Below, piece by piece: positions 45,487-55,912 of a stretch of 64,000 bases of DNA (position 1 is its first letter; each line of letters begins with the position of its first letter). Origin of the DNA: Liolophura sinensis (lineage: Eukaryota > Mollusca > Polyplacophora > Chitonida > Chitonidae). A model generated the notes under the pieces. It ran no database searches, was not told the DNA's origin, and was given only the letters and a program-made list of their open reading frames with translations. Location: positions 16,897,764 to 16,961,763 of the forward strand of contig NC_088306.1 of the NCBI RefSeq assembly GCF_032854445.1, given 5' to 3'. The translations under genes were made by a program, and so were the position numbers.

Positions 45487-48400
45487 CTGCATCGCAGAAA
45501 ACACAGATGGTAATTCTTCACATCTTCTGAGAAATTAGTCGGAAGTCAACAATCAGAAAAGTCTGCAGATACAAGCACTCTAAAAAGTTCATCCAGGAAA
45601 GCAAGAAGTTAGCTAGTAATGAGAAAAGTCAGCTCATACAAGAAAGCCAAAAGTTTGCCATCACAAATTTAGCTCATACACGAAAGTCTGATATTAGCAA
45701 TCACAAAAGTAAGTTGATCCAGGAAAGCCAGAAGTTAGCAATCAGAAAGTTTAACGGATACAGGGAAGTATAAGAGGTCAGTAATAGAAGGGTTCAGCTG
45801 ATACAGGACAGCCAGAAATCAGCAATTCAAAATACCAAAAGTCAGTTGATACAGGAAAGTTCTCAAAACATGGCAATCATAAAGAACGGCAAAGTTTGAA
45901 TGTTTCATTATAACAAAACAATGGCATCACAATTCCCAATCAATCTAATCCCACTTATATACTATCACAAAAGATTAGTTTACTTCTTTTTTTTTTTTTT
46001 TAATATATACCCTGATAAAGCTCTGGACATACCTGAATTGTCGAATGTTGAGCGTCTCTGGGGATCAGTTGGGGGTCTGTTTGCCAACAGCGGTGTCCTC
46101 TCTGTGTGCGTCTGCTCTTCCTCCTCACTGTCCGAGTCTGAGTCGTCGCCGGGGCCAGGGAACACCTTCCTCTTACACACGGGACACGTCCGCTTGTTCT
46201 TAGTTAACCAGGGGTCAATGCACTTCAGGTGGTATGCTGGAATGATGACAGGAAATGGTTTTCTTTTGAGAATTCGGCAAAGTTTGGATCCCAAATGTTA
46301 ACAAAAATAGGTTCTTTGATCCATTTGTTGTTGAGCTCAATCTATAATGAAGACAGGATATAGAAGTCACAGATATTCGAGGTTATGCCATGTTTTGAGG
46401 CCTGTAGGTTCATGCTATCTTTAATATCACATTATTTATTTGACTTTCTTTTTCTTTTTTTATGACTTCAATTTTTTTAATTTAACATTTTTATTTGATT
46501 TTACACTTGTGCCATTTTCATGGACAATGTGGGCCCCTAGATCTAGCGATGTAAGTTGCGTGCTTGAAAGATAATGGGATGGACATGATGAATTACCTCA
46601 AGAAAAGACAGCAAATATTCTGGATTATAGTCATATTTATTTTATTTGATTGGTGTTTTACGCCGTACTCAAGAATATTTCACTTATATGACGACGGCCA
46701 GCATTATGGTGGGTGGAAACTGGGCAGAGCCCGGGGGAAACCCACGACCATCCGCAGGTTGCTGACAGACCTTCCCATGTACGGCCGGAGAGGAAGCCAG
46801 CAAGAGCTGGACTTTAACTCACAGCGACCGCATTGGTGAGAGACTCCTGGGTCATTACGCTGCGCTAGCGCGCTAACCAACTGAGCCAGGGAGGCCCTGA
46901 TTATAGTCATAACTTCAGATGCCAATATATTCTTAAATGTACTGCTCATATGCTGCATCAGCAAGGACATTAGAGAATATCACACGTATACAAGACTGAG
47001 GTGTAAATTTTTTCAATGCAGGCCTAAAACTGATCCTGCAGAAAAATGGATTTGTACTCTGCATTCCATTGCTCCTAATGTCATACTTCCTTTCACCTTC
47101 CCTCATACTTCAACACTTCCAAAAGTACATTGTTTTCAACCAAATCATGAAGACAAGGCCAGCTGGCTGAGATTTACAGTGATTTTTAATGATCTCACAC
47201 ATAAACTAAGCTAAAAGTAATGAGGAGGATTACTGTTACTGTTGTTTTTGTTGACAAACTTACCGTGAGCACAAGGTAACACTCTTAGCTTTTCTCCCTC
47301 TTCATAGTCATCGAGACAGATTGCACAGACGTCGTATTTATCACCTGTGGAATAAATGGAATACAGGTGTGTACGTGTGCAGGATACTCAGTCAGGCAGC
47401 AGCTTGACAGAAAAAATCTTCAAACTGAGACCATCAAAACGTACAAGACAAGATCTTAAGCCCTATCCTGTTTTCAACCTGTCCTCTTCAACAAAGTGAT
47501 GTTGCCATCCTCAAACTCTCATGCCTCACCACATCTGCTATGATACGCCGTACTCATGAATATTTCACTTACATGACAGTGGCCAGCATTCTAGTGGGAG
47601 GAAACCCACGACCATCTGCGGGTTGCTGCATACATCTGGAGATGAAGCCACCATGAGCAGGACTTGAACTCACAGAGACCGCATTAGTAAGAGACTCCTG
47701 GGACAATGCGCTGCGCTGGCACGCTAACCACCTAGGCCACAGAGGCACCTTATTTGTTTGATGGGTTGGGGTCTACTATGTACCCATGTAAGTAAATAAT
47801 TATGTAAAATATTTCACTTTAAAGGGATACACAATTGATTCTGATTGGCTGGTGTGAAAGACAGGCAAGTCCAGGCTATGTTAGCCTAAGCCGAACTTTA
47901 GGTATGGCAGCTTTATTCAGGCATGACCAAGGTTAAAGAGCTTAATCCCTGCCAGGTTTATTGATGAAAGAATAATATGGAGAAACAACACTGAATATCC
48001 TGATGGGAAATAAAGCCACCTGCTGAGCCGGAAAAGCCAGATTTTGAAAGCGCGACCTTAATGATCAAGGGCCAGAAACGCTGGAATAACAAGCTTGCTT
48101 GGTCTGTGTGGGCATTTTAAGTGAAAATTTTATCCAAATGGTATGGAAATATGAAAACCTTTCCAAAGAAAACTTTCCTTTTACTCACCTTTCTTAAATT
48201 TTTTGATGGGTATTTTCTTCAAGTTGCTCTTGGACAGTCTGGATTTACGCCTCTTCCTCATATCCCTGCACAATTTGCCAATCTGAGAAAAGAAAATCAA
48301 CCAGTCACTTTCTGATTCTCATTAGTCCCACAATTATCCAAAAAGACTTGCGTTGTCGCCGTTCTGGGTCCATTCAGGAAAAGAACATAAGAAAAAAAAA

Positions 48401-51400
48401 AAAAACCCAAAAAACTGTGACTGGTCTATAAAGGCTGGTGACACTCATGTCTCCGCATAGCCATAAAGCTCTTAATTTAGAAGCGCTGACTATCCTCTAC
48501 ATTCTTTTTAGCATTTTTCTTAACAACCCATGCACCGCTCTCTGTGCTTGCTTTACATCACTGCCTCCACTTGCGAATTTTGTACACAAATCTTGAACAA
48601 CAATGAGTTCACTGGGGTCAATGTGATATGGGAGGAAGTGAGGTCAGGAGAGCTATATCTCAATATTTGTTTCTATTAATTACTGATACACATACATTCT
48701 CTTTATCTAAAATAACCAAGAATTAAAATAATTTTATTGATGAATGCTTATTAAACAGTTCTGTGTGAGGAAAGCAGTGGTGAGGCTAAGTCGAAACAAG
48801 CTTAGGTGTGTCGCACTGGCTCCAACAGGTCAAGTCTGTCTTGTGGTCGCAGTTATGTAAAGTGAGCACAAGAGAGAGGAACATGCGCTGTAAGGAGTCT
48901 GTCTAGCTCAAGAAGGGAGATAGTCACTGCGAAGGGCAGACAACTCCTTACCATAAATATAACCATCAAAGTGAAGCAACAGCCAACGACAATGGCAAAG
49001 GGAATGAGATAGAGGTTGTAGTTGAAGGGGCTTTTTCCATCCAGTGTCACTGTGTACCTGTTAACAACAGACAACACAAAAAATATAAGGCAGATTATAA
49101 TAATAATTTTAGTAAAGAGCAGAAACATGTTTCAAAATTCATTCACCTGTGGCAATGGCAAACGGACAATGAGTTGAAATATGGCATCAGGAGGTACACA
49201 AAAATGAACAACCAATGAAAGGTATTCTGAGAACTATGGCTAATAATAACGTGAAATTCTAATCATGAATAAACTGATCATTACTAAGGGTAATATTTTA
49301 TGAGCTTTAATTGCCTATAAAATACATTTTTATGTAAACTTTGAGTGCAGGTACAGTATTTGAATTGGTCTTACATGAGTGCATAGTTCCCGTGCCCGAC
49401 AGTGTACTCGTCTGCCAAGTACTGTCCATCTGACTCGCCTATGAACACTGATGGTATGGTCACCTTACTGCCAACTGAAACAGAAAGTGAAACCATTCAC
49501 ATACTCCATCTATGTACATGTATGTATGTTACGTTTAGCTGGTCTACTTGAACTACAACCAGGTGAAACAAGCAGGCTTCCACATATAAAAACTGGAAAG
49601 AGACATGTTTATAGATTGCAATGGTTCACTACATCTTGATGATCTGGAAACTGTCGTACTACAACAATATTTTCACAAAAGTGTCTACAATTTCAAAATT
49701 GAGACAAATGTGGACTACATATTCACAGCAGGACGCCAAGCACAATGCACCAGGCATATATCAATGAGTTTTGAAAATATATGAGGATCTTATTACACAC
49801 AGAAAAACTTGCACGAACTGTATACACTGTGCACAAATCTGAAACACTAAGCATAATGTAAAACCGAAGTATTCCGAACATATCAAGACATCACAATAAG
49901 TTTTATTTGTCATCTTCCTGAATATCTAAGCTTTCACATTCTGCTAACTTTATAGGTCGATATAAATACTGTATTACTTCTTCCTGTACGTATAGAAACA
50001 TTCGATAAAATATATTAAACCTTTAGACAGTTTTATTTAACTTTATACCAACAAAGTGATTCTCCTTGGGAAACCAAGAGATGAGTGTTCAATTGTGTAT
50101 TAGCTGTCAAGACCGTTTCAACTTTAGTCTAGTCTATTAGTTTTGCATGACACCAAGATTTAAGACTTTTAACACACTTTTGAACAATCAGGTGTTGATC
50201 TCCAAAAGAACTTATGGAGACACAAATGTGTTTTCTGATAGACAAATATGATGAAGAAATAAACTGTACATAGATGCATGTATTTGTACAACAGAAAATA
50301 GGCCTACTACTAACATGACACCTCGACAATGAGTAAGTAGGCTGCAGAACTTTATCACTGGGGTCACAAGGTCACCTTGAGAAAGGGTATACAACAGGTG
50401 TTACAAGTATAGGAAAAGATAAAGCCATGGGTTTACAGGATGATGTATATCTAGACAGTTATTTGTGGCTGAAGCTATGCAGGTAAAGCATGGTGAAATG
50501 AAAATGGCCAGATTGACAGCTGATTAAATCAAGAAAGCTTGTTAGATAAGCAATACTTCATATCAAGCTACCTGTAAAAAATAAACCACACAAAAAAATG
50601 AGAAGAATAAAATGCTGAGAAAACAGGCACATAATAACTATCCTTCATAATACAATATATTTTTCATTGGTCAAACAATCTTAAAGAACACTATGTCTGT
50701 CAGTTTTAAATTCAGGATTTGTTTATAGTTAGACAAAGATTCCAAGACAACTACCAGATTATATTTACACTACTTAAATGTATATGTATACTCAAACTCA
50801 GATCAATTCCACAGAAGAAATACATGCATGCATATTTTTTTAATCCATAACAATCATTGCAGATGAAACCTGCGGATGGTCATGGGTTTCCTTCGGGCTT
50901 TGCCCAGTTTCCTCCCACCACAATGTTTGCTGCCATCATATAAGTGAAATATTCTTGAGTATGGCATAAAACACCAATCAAATAAATAAGTAAATCACTG
51001 CAGATGAAATTTTGCCCAGAAAACACCATTTTCCAGTGTAAGGTAAAACATATAAATGTACTGTCATACTGTACAATAATTTGAATTCTGATCTCAGCTA
51101 CTAATACTGTACAGGGACATGCAATTGGGGTAAGAGGACGAAATACCTGTTACCAATAATTAGGTATCATTAAGCCCTGTTATACATGAAGGATGATATT
51201 TGCAAAGCAAAGCTTTGGTAAAGAAATCAGGCAGTTAACTCAAGAATTTCTACACAAAGTAGAAGTACAGTTCAACATTTTGGCATGACATACTTTACAA
51301 GCGCACCTGTTTAGCCAAACCAGGATGACTGTTAAGAGATATACATTCACATGCAGTGTACCCTCAAGCTAAGCATGCTAAATCCAGAAAGGGCCAAATT

Positions 51401-54400
51401 TATGCTAGAATGAAAAAAACCATTTTGAAAGTTTGTGTCAAGCATTAAGAAAGCATGCATCTATAGATGTACATGAGTGCAAAGCAAGACGACGACTACA
51501 CCAGCCAGGATGAGGATTACAGGTTCGGGAGAGAGAAGGATCTACACTGTATGTGTAGGGAATGGCTTGTGTCCCCTGGTCTGCAGCATACTTACATGCC
51601 CCGGACGGCATACTCAGTAACTTTTCTGACATATCATTGAACACTATCACTGCACGGTAGCTGGCATTTTGGGCATTAAGCACCTGACAAGGAAAATAAA
51701 AGAGCAGGTGAGAAGACAGGTAAGCGAGGTGTTTTACTCACTTTCGCCTCCCCCCATGGGTAACAAGTCTTCCCCGCCCATGTTATAGATGATGGCCCCA
51801 GAGTACCCGCTCAGTTGGCTGTTAAGTACCTGCAACAAGCCAGGTAAGGTGATTTCTCTATAGATGTTGTTCATTACAAGACAATCTTTCTTAGCTAGTA
51901 AAACATCAAATACACATTTGGGCTTGTCGCCTTCAACATTACTTCCCTCATTCACTGTTTCAAAAATGCATCTTTTTGTTAATGATGCCAATATACTCAC
52001 AAAGCTAGCTGAGAGGAACACTGTGTCCAGAACACTATACACGCTGCCACCTCCTACCCCATCCGCCCTCTCTTCCCCCTTCACATAATACACCAACATC
52101 AGGCCAAGCACTTCACTCAAATGACAGCGGCCCGCACACACACACACACACTTGCATTCATCAACAGCACTTCAGGACCACCCAGGATCATTATGTATTA
52201 GGAGTGTAGTACAAAAGTTGGATTAAACTCATTTCATAAAATGAAGACATTTCTGTGTTTCTGTAAATAAGACAGGCGATAATGAGCACTATTAAAAGAG
52301 ACATAATAAAACGGGCAGGTATGGTTTGTTGTTACCTGACCTTACAACAGAGCTAAATCAAACAAAAAATAAGAACTGTTACACAAAAAAATGTCTGATA
52401 TTTTTCTCTCTGCTACAGTAAACGCTCTTCATTACACAAAGCTGAAAAAAATATATACCTTTATATATATATTTACATTAACAATTTTAGGGTAACCATG
52501 GGGACCTAAACATGTGCTAACACTGACCAGCTAATTGATCAGGTAAGCCCCTCCCATACTGTACCTTGATAGCAAAGTCACATCCTCCTCTCTCTATGAT
52601 GGCAATCCACTTGATTTGCCCAGACTTGTTGGAGGGCGGGGGCTGTATGGGCAGACAGGCATTCCGAGGTTTGGCCACTACCAGATAGCCCTGTTCAAGG
52701 AAAAAAACACACACACAAATCAAAGACGAAATTGACATCCACATGTAAATGTATTGATTTAAGTTTTGCCCAAACTAAAGTGTCCATCTTAAAGAGATTT
52801 CACTACCATCACAAGGAATGTCCACTACTTTGAGAATCCCTGATCTAAACTTGGCACGCTTGTCTTCAAACTTTTCAACTGCCTCGGATACTAATATTTT
52901 AAAACATTCTGAGAGAATTATGGGGTGTAGAGAAAAGTTTTATATAGTTTTAAGAAGCTTGCATATTTAGTGAGACAAAGAAATCATTTTAGCATTATTT
53001 TGATAACAATTGTATGCTTACATTCCACTGAAAAAATGAGCTTTAAAGGTTGAAAAGGTGAAAAGGTTGATTTACAGTATTACACACTTGGTAAAATCTA
53101 TCAAATTTAAAAATTTGAAAATTTCCCTGGCTCACAAAGGACAGCCAGTGTGCAGCTAAACCCTTGATGTTGCTGAAATGTTCATTAAAATGACACATCC
53201 TGTCAGAGAGACATCAGCAAATAAGCTTACAAAAAAGTTAAATTGTGAACAGATTATTCATAGGGAAGTCGTCCTGCTGAATTTTAAATTCTGATAATCA
53301 AAGAGATCAGTTTCTCATAATTCATGGAATACCCAAAAAATGTTTTCCTGAGTGCTTCAAACCTGAAAGGGTCAGGTACATGCATACTCACCGTTACGCC
53401 GTCATCAGACAGACGGGATCCAAACTTTGCTGGTAGATCGTGGATAACATATACTCACTGCCATGCCGTCATCAGACAGGCAGGGTCCTAACTTTACTGG
53501 TAGATCGTGGAAAAATTATACTCACAGTTATGTCGTCACGAGACAGACGGGGTCCAAACTTTGCTGGTAGATTGTGGTAACGTATACTCACGGTTATGCC
53601 ATCACGAGACAGACAGGGTCCAAACTTTGCTGGTAGATTGTGGTAACGTATACTCACGGTTATGCCGTCATAAGACAGACGGGGTCCAAACTTTGCAGGT
53701 AGATCATGGAAAACGTATACTCACGGTTATACCGTCACAAGACAGACAGGGTCCAAACTTTGCTGGTAGATTGTGATAACGTATACTCACGGTTATGCCG
53801 TCACGAGACAGACAGACTCCAAACTTTGCAGGTAAATCGTGGAAAACGTATACTCACGGTTATGCCGTCACGAGACAGACAGGGTCCAAACTTTGCTGGT
53901 AGATTGTGGTAACGTATACTCACGGTTATGCTGTCATCAGACAGACAGGGTCCAAACTTTGCGGGTAGATCGTGGAAAACATATACTCACGGTCATCAGA
54001 CAGGCAGGGTCCAAACTTTGCAGGTAAATCGTGGAAAACGTATACTCATGGTTATGCCGTCACGAGACAGACAGGGTCCAAACTTTGCTGGTAGATTGTG
54101 GTAACGTATACTCACGGTTATGCTGTCATCAGACAGACAGGGTCCAAACTTTGCGGGTAGGTCGTGGAAAACATATACTCACGGTCATCAGACAGGCGGG
54201 GTCCAAACTTTGCAGGTAAATCGTGGAAAACGTATACTCACGGTTATGCCATCATCAGACAGACAGGGTCCAAACTTTGCTGGTAGATTGTGGTAACGTA
54301 TACTCATGGTTATGCTGTCATCAGACAGACAGGGTCCAAACTTTGCGGGTAGATCGTGGAAAACATACTCACGGTCATCAGACAGGCGGGGTCCAAACTT

Positions 54401-55648
54401 TGTAGGTAAATCATGGAAAACGTATACTCACGGTTATGCCATCATCAGACAGACGGGGTCCAAACTTTGCGGGTAGATCGTAGAATATTTCCAACGTCTC
54501 ATTTCGTGGACTGTTCTGTTATCATAAAACACAGCAACAGAATTACGACCTTCTACCGATGCCCACAATCACCCCCACAGCAAATCTTTACATAATACAT
54601 GTACATGTCGATTCAACCCCATCCTACACCACCTTTTCATTTTTGTGTTTTGTTGTTTCATTTTCCAAATAGGGTCAAGGTCTGTAGCGCAGTAATATGG
54701 GCATTATTTACTGCACACAGCTGTTGTCAGAAGGATTTCCCCCCCTCCAAAAATCACAAACTTGAACATTACTGAATACATTTAAAATGTTAATCAAGTC
54801 CAACCATGTGTCATGGGATGATGGTAACAATTTCACCTGTGATTAAGTTGCATATTTTGCCTGACTGAGAATTCTATTGATCTTAGAAAGGTGTTTTGGG
54901 GCTTGTTTGTAAGATACATTGTAGGATGACATCCTGGAGGGAAAATGTTAGTTTCACCACCCAAAGAAGTATTTTTCATGACATTCAATTGCTTTTAAAA
55001 GTGCTATTTTTTTAGGCAAATTTTTAGGATATTTACTATTTGTTTATCTGTCCTTGACATTTTATAGGGTCCATTTTTTTTTTCTAAGCAGAGATAAAAC
55101 TGGATTAGTGCAATAGGGGACTGTCAAAGGTTCCTTCAGGCAATTAGAGACAAGTTTGTGGCCAGAACATATTGGAGCCAGGAAAAAATAACAGCTTTTG
55201 ACATGAGAATGCAGGGCCATATCTAGAAAAAAAACAATTAAATGTTCTAATTCCAAACTTTAATGGTGACACTGCAAATGTGCATTAAGAAATTTTAAAA
55301 ATGTAACTCAAAATGATGCTTTTTAAGGCCTTTTAAGTCTGTGAATGAAAGAAATTTATATGCGAACTTAACTTTTTCTTTGGTAAACCATCATATTTTT
55401 GTTTAATTTAGTAGTTAGTTTTAATATATCTTGTTTACATGTAAATGTAGTTTGGGAGCCCAAACATTTTCCAGAGCTGCTTATTAGTAAAAAAAAATCT
55501 TTCAAATTCACACTTTTTCTCCTGGAAGCTAACTTACCAGTCTGACATCTGCTGTTACAAGCGTTACCCGGAACAACATCACAATGTTAACAAGGGTAAA
55601 GACGTAAAGGCCTGTAATGTGGCTCGGGATTGGACGATCAAGTAACAT
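45224..55648 (-). CDS. RNF13: RNF13-like PA-TM-RING E3 ubiquitin ligase, 10 coding positions (11 exons)
   Basis: A membrane E3 ubiquitin ligase of the RNF13/RNF167 (Goliath) family, which sits in endosomes and lysosomes with a lumenal protease-associated domain and a cytosolic RING. The exons join in frame to 418 residues (human RNF13 381): a signal peptide (1-34), the PA domain (about 60-165; [26 protein letters not shown]), one membrane span (about 183-205) and a basic juxtamembrane stretch. A RING-H2 follows at 243-284 with all eight ligands (CAIC, PCAH, AYH, C, CPVC), then an acidic Ser-rich tail with the dileucine ERTPLL, as in human RNF13. ATG 55648 has an in-frame TAA upstream in the same exon. 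One PA exon exists in two alternative copies. RNF167 is a close paralogue; tail motifs favour RNF13. Confidence 0.94.
45540..45875. repeat. Degenerate tandem repeat of about 45 bp in RNF13 intron 9
   Basis: About eight decayed units around CAGCTGATACAGGAAAGCCA plus GAAGTTAGCAATCAGAAAAGT. Confidence 0.8.
46033..46236 (-). CDS. RNF13: RNF13 exon 9 (RING second half, acidic tail)
   Basis: A 204-nt exon after [28 protein letters not shown], then [12 protein letters not shown], a [10 protein letters not shown] acidic run and TERTPLL. Donor TTCAG|GTATGT. Confidence 0.96.
46636..46898 (-). mobile_element. SINE, full length, with target site duplication
   Basis: A 263-bp copy in minus orientation with exact 13-bp GATTATAGTCATA at 46623-46635 and 46899-46911. 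RNF13 intron 8. Confidence 0.93.
47264..47344 (-). CDS. RNF13: RNF13 exon 8 (RING first half)
   Basis: An 81-nt exon between TCCACAG and [26 protein letters not shown], then RVLPCAH. Supplies the first four RING ligands. Confidence 0.96.
47541..47753 (-). mobile_element. SINE, minus orientation, tail lost
   Basis: ACGCCGTACTCATGAATATT, GTGGGAGGAAACCCACGACC and the tRNA-like end GCTAACCACCTAGGCCACAG match the common SINE. RNF13 intron 7. Confidence 0.87.
48189..48282 (-). CDS. RNF13: RNF13 exon 7 (basic juxtamembrane segment)
   Basis: A 94-nt exon between TTTCTCAG and [26 protein letters not shown], then [11 protein letters not shown]. Strongly basic, just inside the membrane, as in human RNF13. 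Confidence 0.94.
48952..49057 (-). CDS. RNF13: RNF13 exon 6 (transmembrane segment)
   Basis: A 106-nt exon after [27 protein letters not shown], then [15 protein letters not shown]; donor ATG|GTAAGG. The hydrophobic stretch is the single membrane span. Confidence 0.94.
49375..49474 (-). CDS. RNF13: RNF13 exon 5 (PA domain end)
   Basis: A 100-nt exon after [27 protein letters not shown], then [12 protein letters not shown]; ends in phase 2 at [20 protein letters not shown] is the PA family signature. Confidence 0.95.
50868..50996 (+). mobile_element. SINE 3' half
   Basis: CCTGCGGATGGTCATGGGTT, GTGAAATATTCTTGAGTATG and the tail ACACCAATCAAATAAATAAG. RNF13 intron 4. Confidence 0.87.
51596..51683 (-). 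CDS. RNF13: RNF13 alternative exon 4b (mutually exclusive PA exon)
   Basis: An 88-nt exon between CCTTGTCAG and [26 protein letters not shown], then KLLSMPSGA plus one base. It is homologous to exon 4a and to the single human exon region beginning VLNAQRAGYKAAIV. It has the same length and phases as 4a, so either can join exon 3b (52565) to exon 5. Confidence 0.92.
51742..51829 (-). CDS. RNF13: RNF13 alternative exon 4a (mutually exclusive PA exon)
   Basis: An 88-nt exon between CTTGCAG and [26 protein letters not shown], then DLLPMGGGE plus one base. It lies only 58 nt upstream (in transcript order) of exon 4b. Including both adds 176 nt and breaks the frame. Confidence 0.92.
52135..52152. 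repeat. (CA)n microsatellite
   Basis: A short CA run in RNF13 intron 3. Confidence 0.85.
52565..52690 (-). CDS. RNF13: RNF13 PA-domain exon upstream of 4a/4b (exon 3b)
   Basis: A 126-nt exon between TTGAACAG and [36 protein letters not shown], then [12 protein letters not shown]. Phase 0 at both ends. In strict order it is the third coding exon; '3b' is used here only to keep it apart from the array-founding exon. Confidence 0.95.
52861..53081. mobile_element. MITE-like family 'CTTCAACCTTTTC', inverted copy
   Basis: Ends with AGGTTGATTTACAGTA, the complement of the family's TACTGTAAATCAACCT start; TCTTCAAACTTTTCAACTG is at the other end. Confidence 0.72.
53388..54431 (-). repeat. Sixteen further tandem copies of an RNF13 exon 3' edge and its splice donor
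   Basis: Units of about 66 bp, three of them shortened by about 14 bp. On the minus strand each contains a copy of the exon end (ATCTACCAGCAAAGTTTGGA, then CCC, GTCTGTCTGATGACGGCATAACC) followed by a donor GTGAGTATA. Most units still read NLPAKFG or DLPAKFG and ITVSI. Between about 53839 and 54413 units are organised as a 192-bp higher-order repeat of three units, repeated three times. The founder is the real exon at 54432-54515, so the array fills the next intron. The + strand reading frames here are shadows. Confidence 0.95.
54432..54515 (-). CDS. RNF13: RNF13 exon 2 of the coding sequence (PA domain start; founder of the array)
   Basis: An 84-nt exon after [29 protein letters not shown], then RLSDDGIT, donor ATAACC|GTGAGT. 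Matches human FENASQTFDDLPARFG and RLPAEGLKG. An alternative acceptor 5 bases downstream would break the frame with the preceding exon. The whole exon occurs only here; its last 50 or so bases are repeated through the array. Confidence 0.88.
54800..55040. repeat. Old dispersed repeat, copy
   Basis: AAAGGTGTTTTGGGGCTTG, GATGACATCCTGGAGGGAAA and TTTTTAGGCAAATTTTTAGG line up with 36040-36260. The class is unknown. Confidence 0.5.
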
Positions 55649-55664
55649 CCTGTCACCTTATCAA
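55538..55664 (-). CDS. RNF13: RNF13 first coding exon (signal peptide)
   Basis: Acceptor TTTCAG at 55665-55667; ATG at 55648-55646; donor CTG|GTAAGT. Encodes [20 protein letters not shown], then [17 protein letters not shown], a hydrophobic secretion signal. The 16 bases before the ATG are 5' UTR and contain TAA in frame. A noncoding exon must lie further upstream but was not located. Confidence 0.85.
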
Positions 55665-55735
55665 CTGAAACATAAGCAAAAACTCCATGTAAATACTCAA
55701 TATTCTATACACTTACTGTACTGTTAACTCCGTAT

Positions 55736-55912
55736 TGAAGTTAACCTTATCAACTGAATCACAAACAAAAATCCGGGTTGTTGCTCAATGTTCTATACAC
55801 CTACAAGTACATGTATTGTGCTCAGTACTGAGCGATCCAGTAACATCCAGTTACCTGATCAAACAAAAGAAACAAATCTCCAGGTAAATACTCACTACTC
55901 TATACACCTATT
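55736..55912 (-). repeat. Two degenerate upstream copies of the RNF13 first-coding-exon 5' edge
   Basis: Units of about 95 bp repeat the acceptor and start region of the exon at 55664. The nearer copy keeps GATTCAG|TTGATAAGG. The farther one keeps GATCAG|GTAACTGGATG with ATG at 55846-55844, reading MLLDRS before diverging and stopping after about 17 codons. Shared flanks include ATTCTATACAC and GTAAATACTCA. Confidence 0.82.

Noticed and set aside
53388..54480. CRISPR-like array (regular repeats of about 66 bp)
   Set aside because: There are no distinct spacers; whole units are repeated, they carry exon sequence, and the genome is eukaryotic.
53472..54595. A family of + strand proteins with [20 protein letters not shown] repeats
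   Set aside because: Antisense shadow of the RNF13 exon-edge array; the 192-bp spacing comes from the higher-order repeat.
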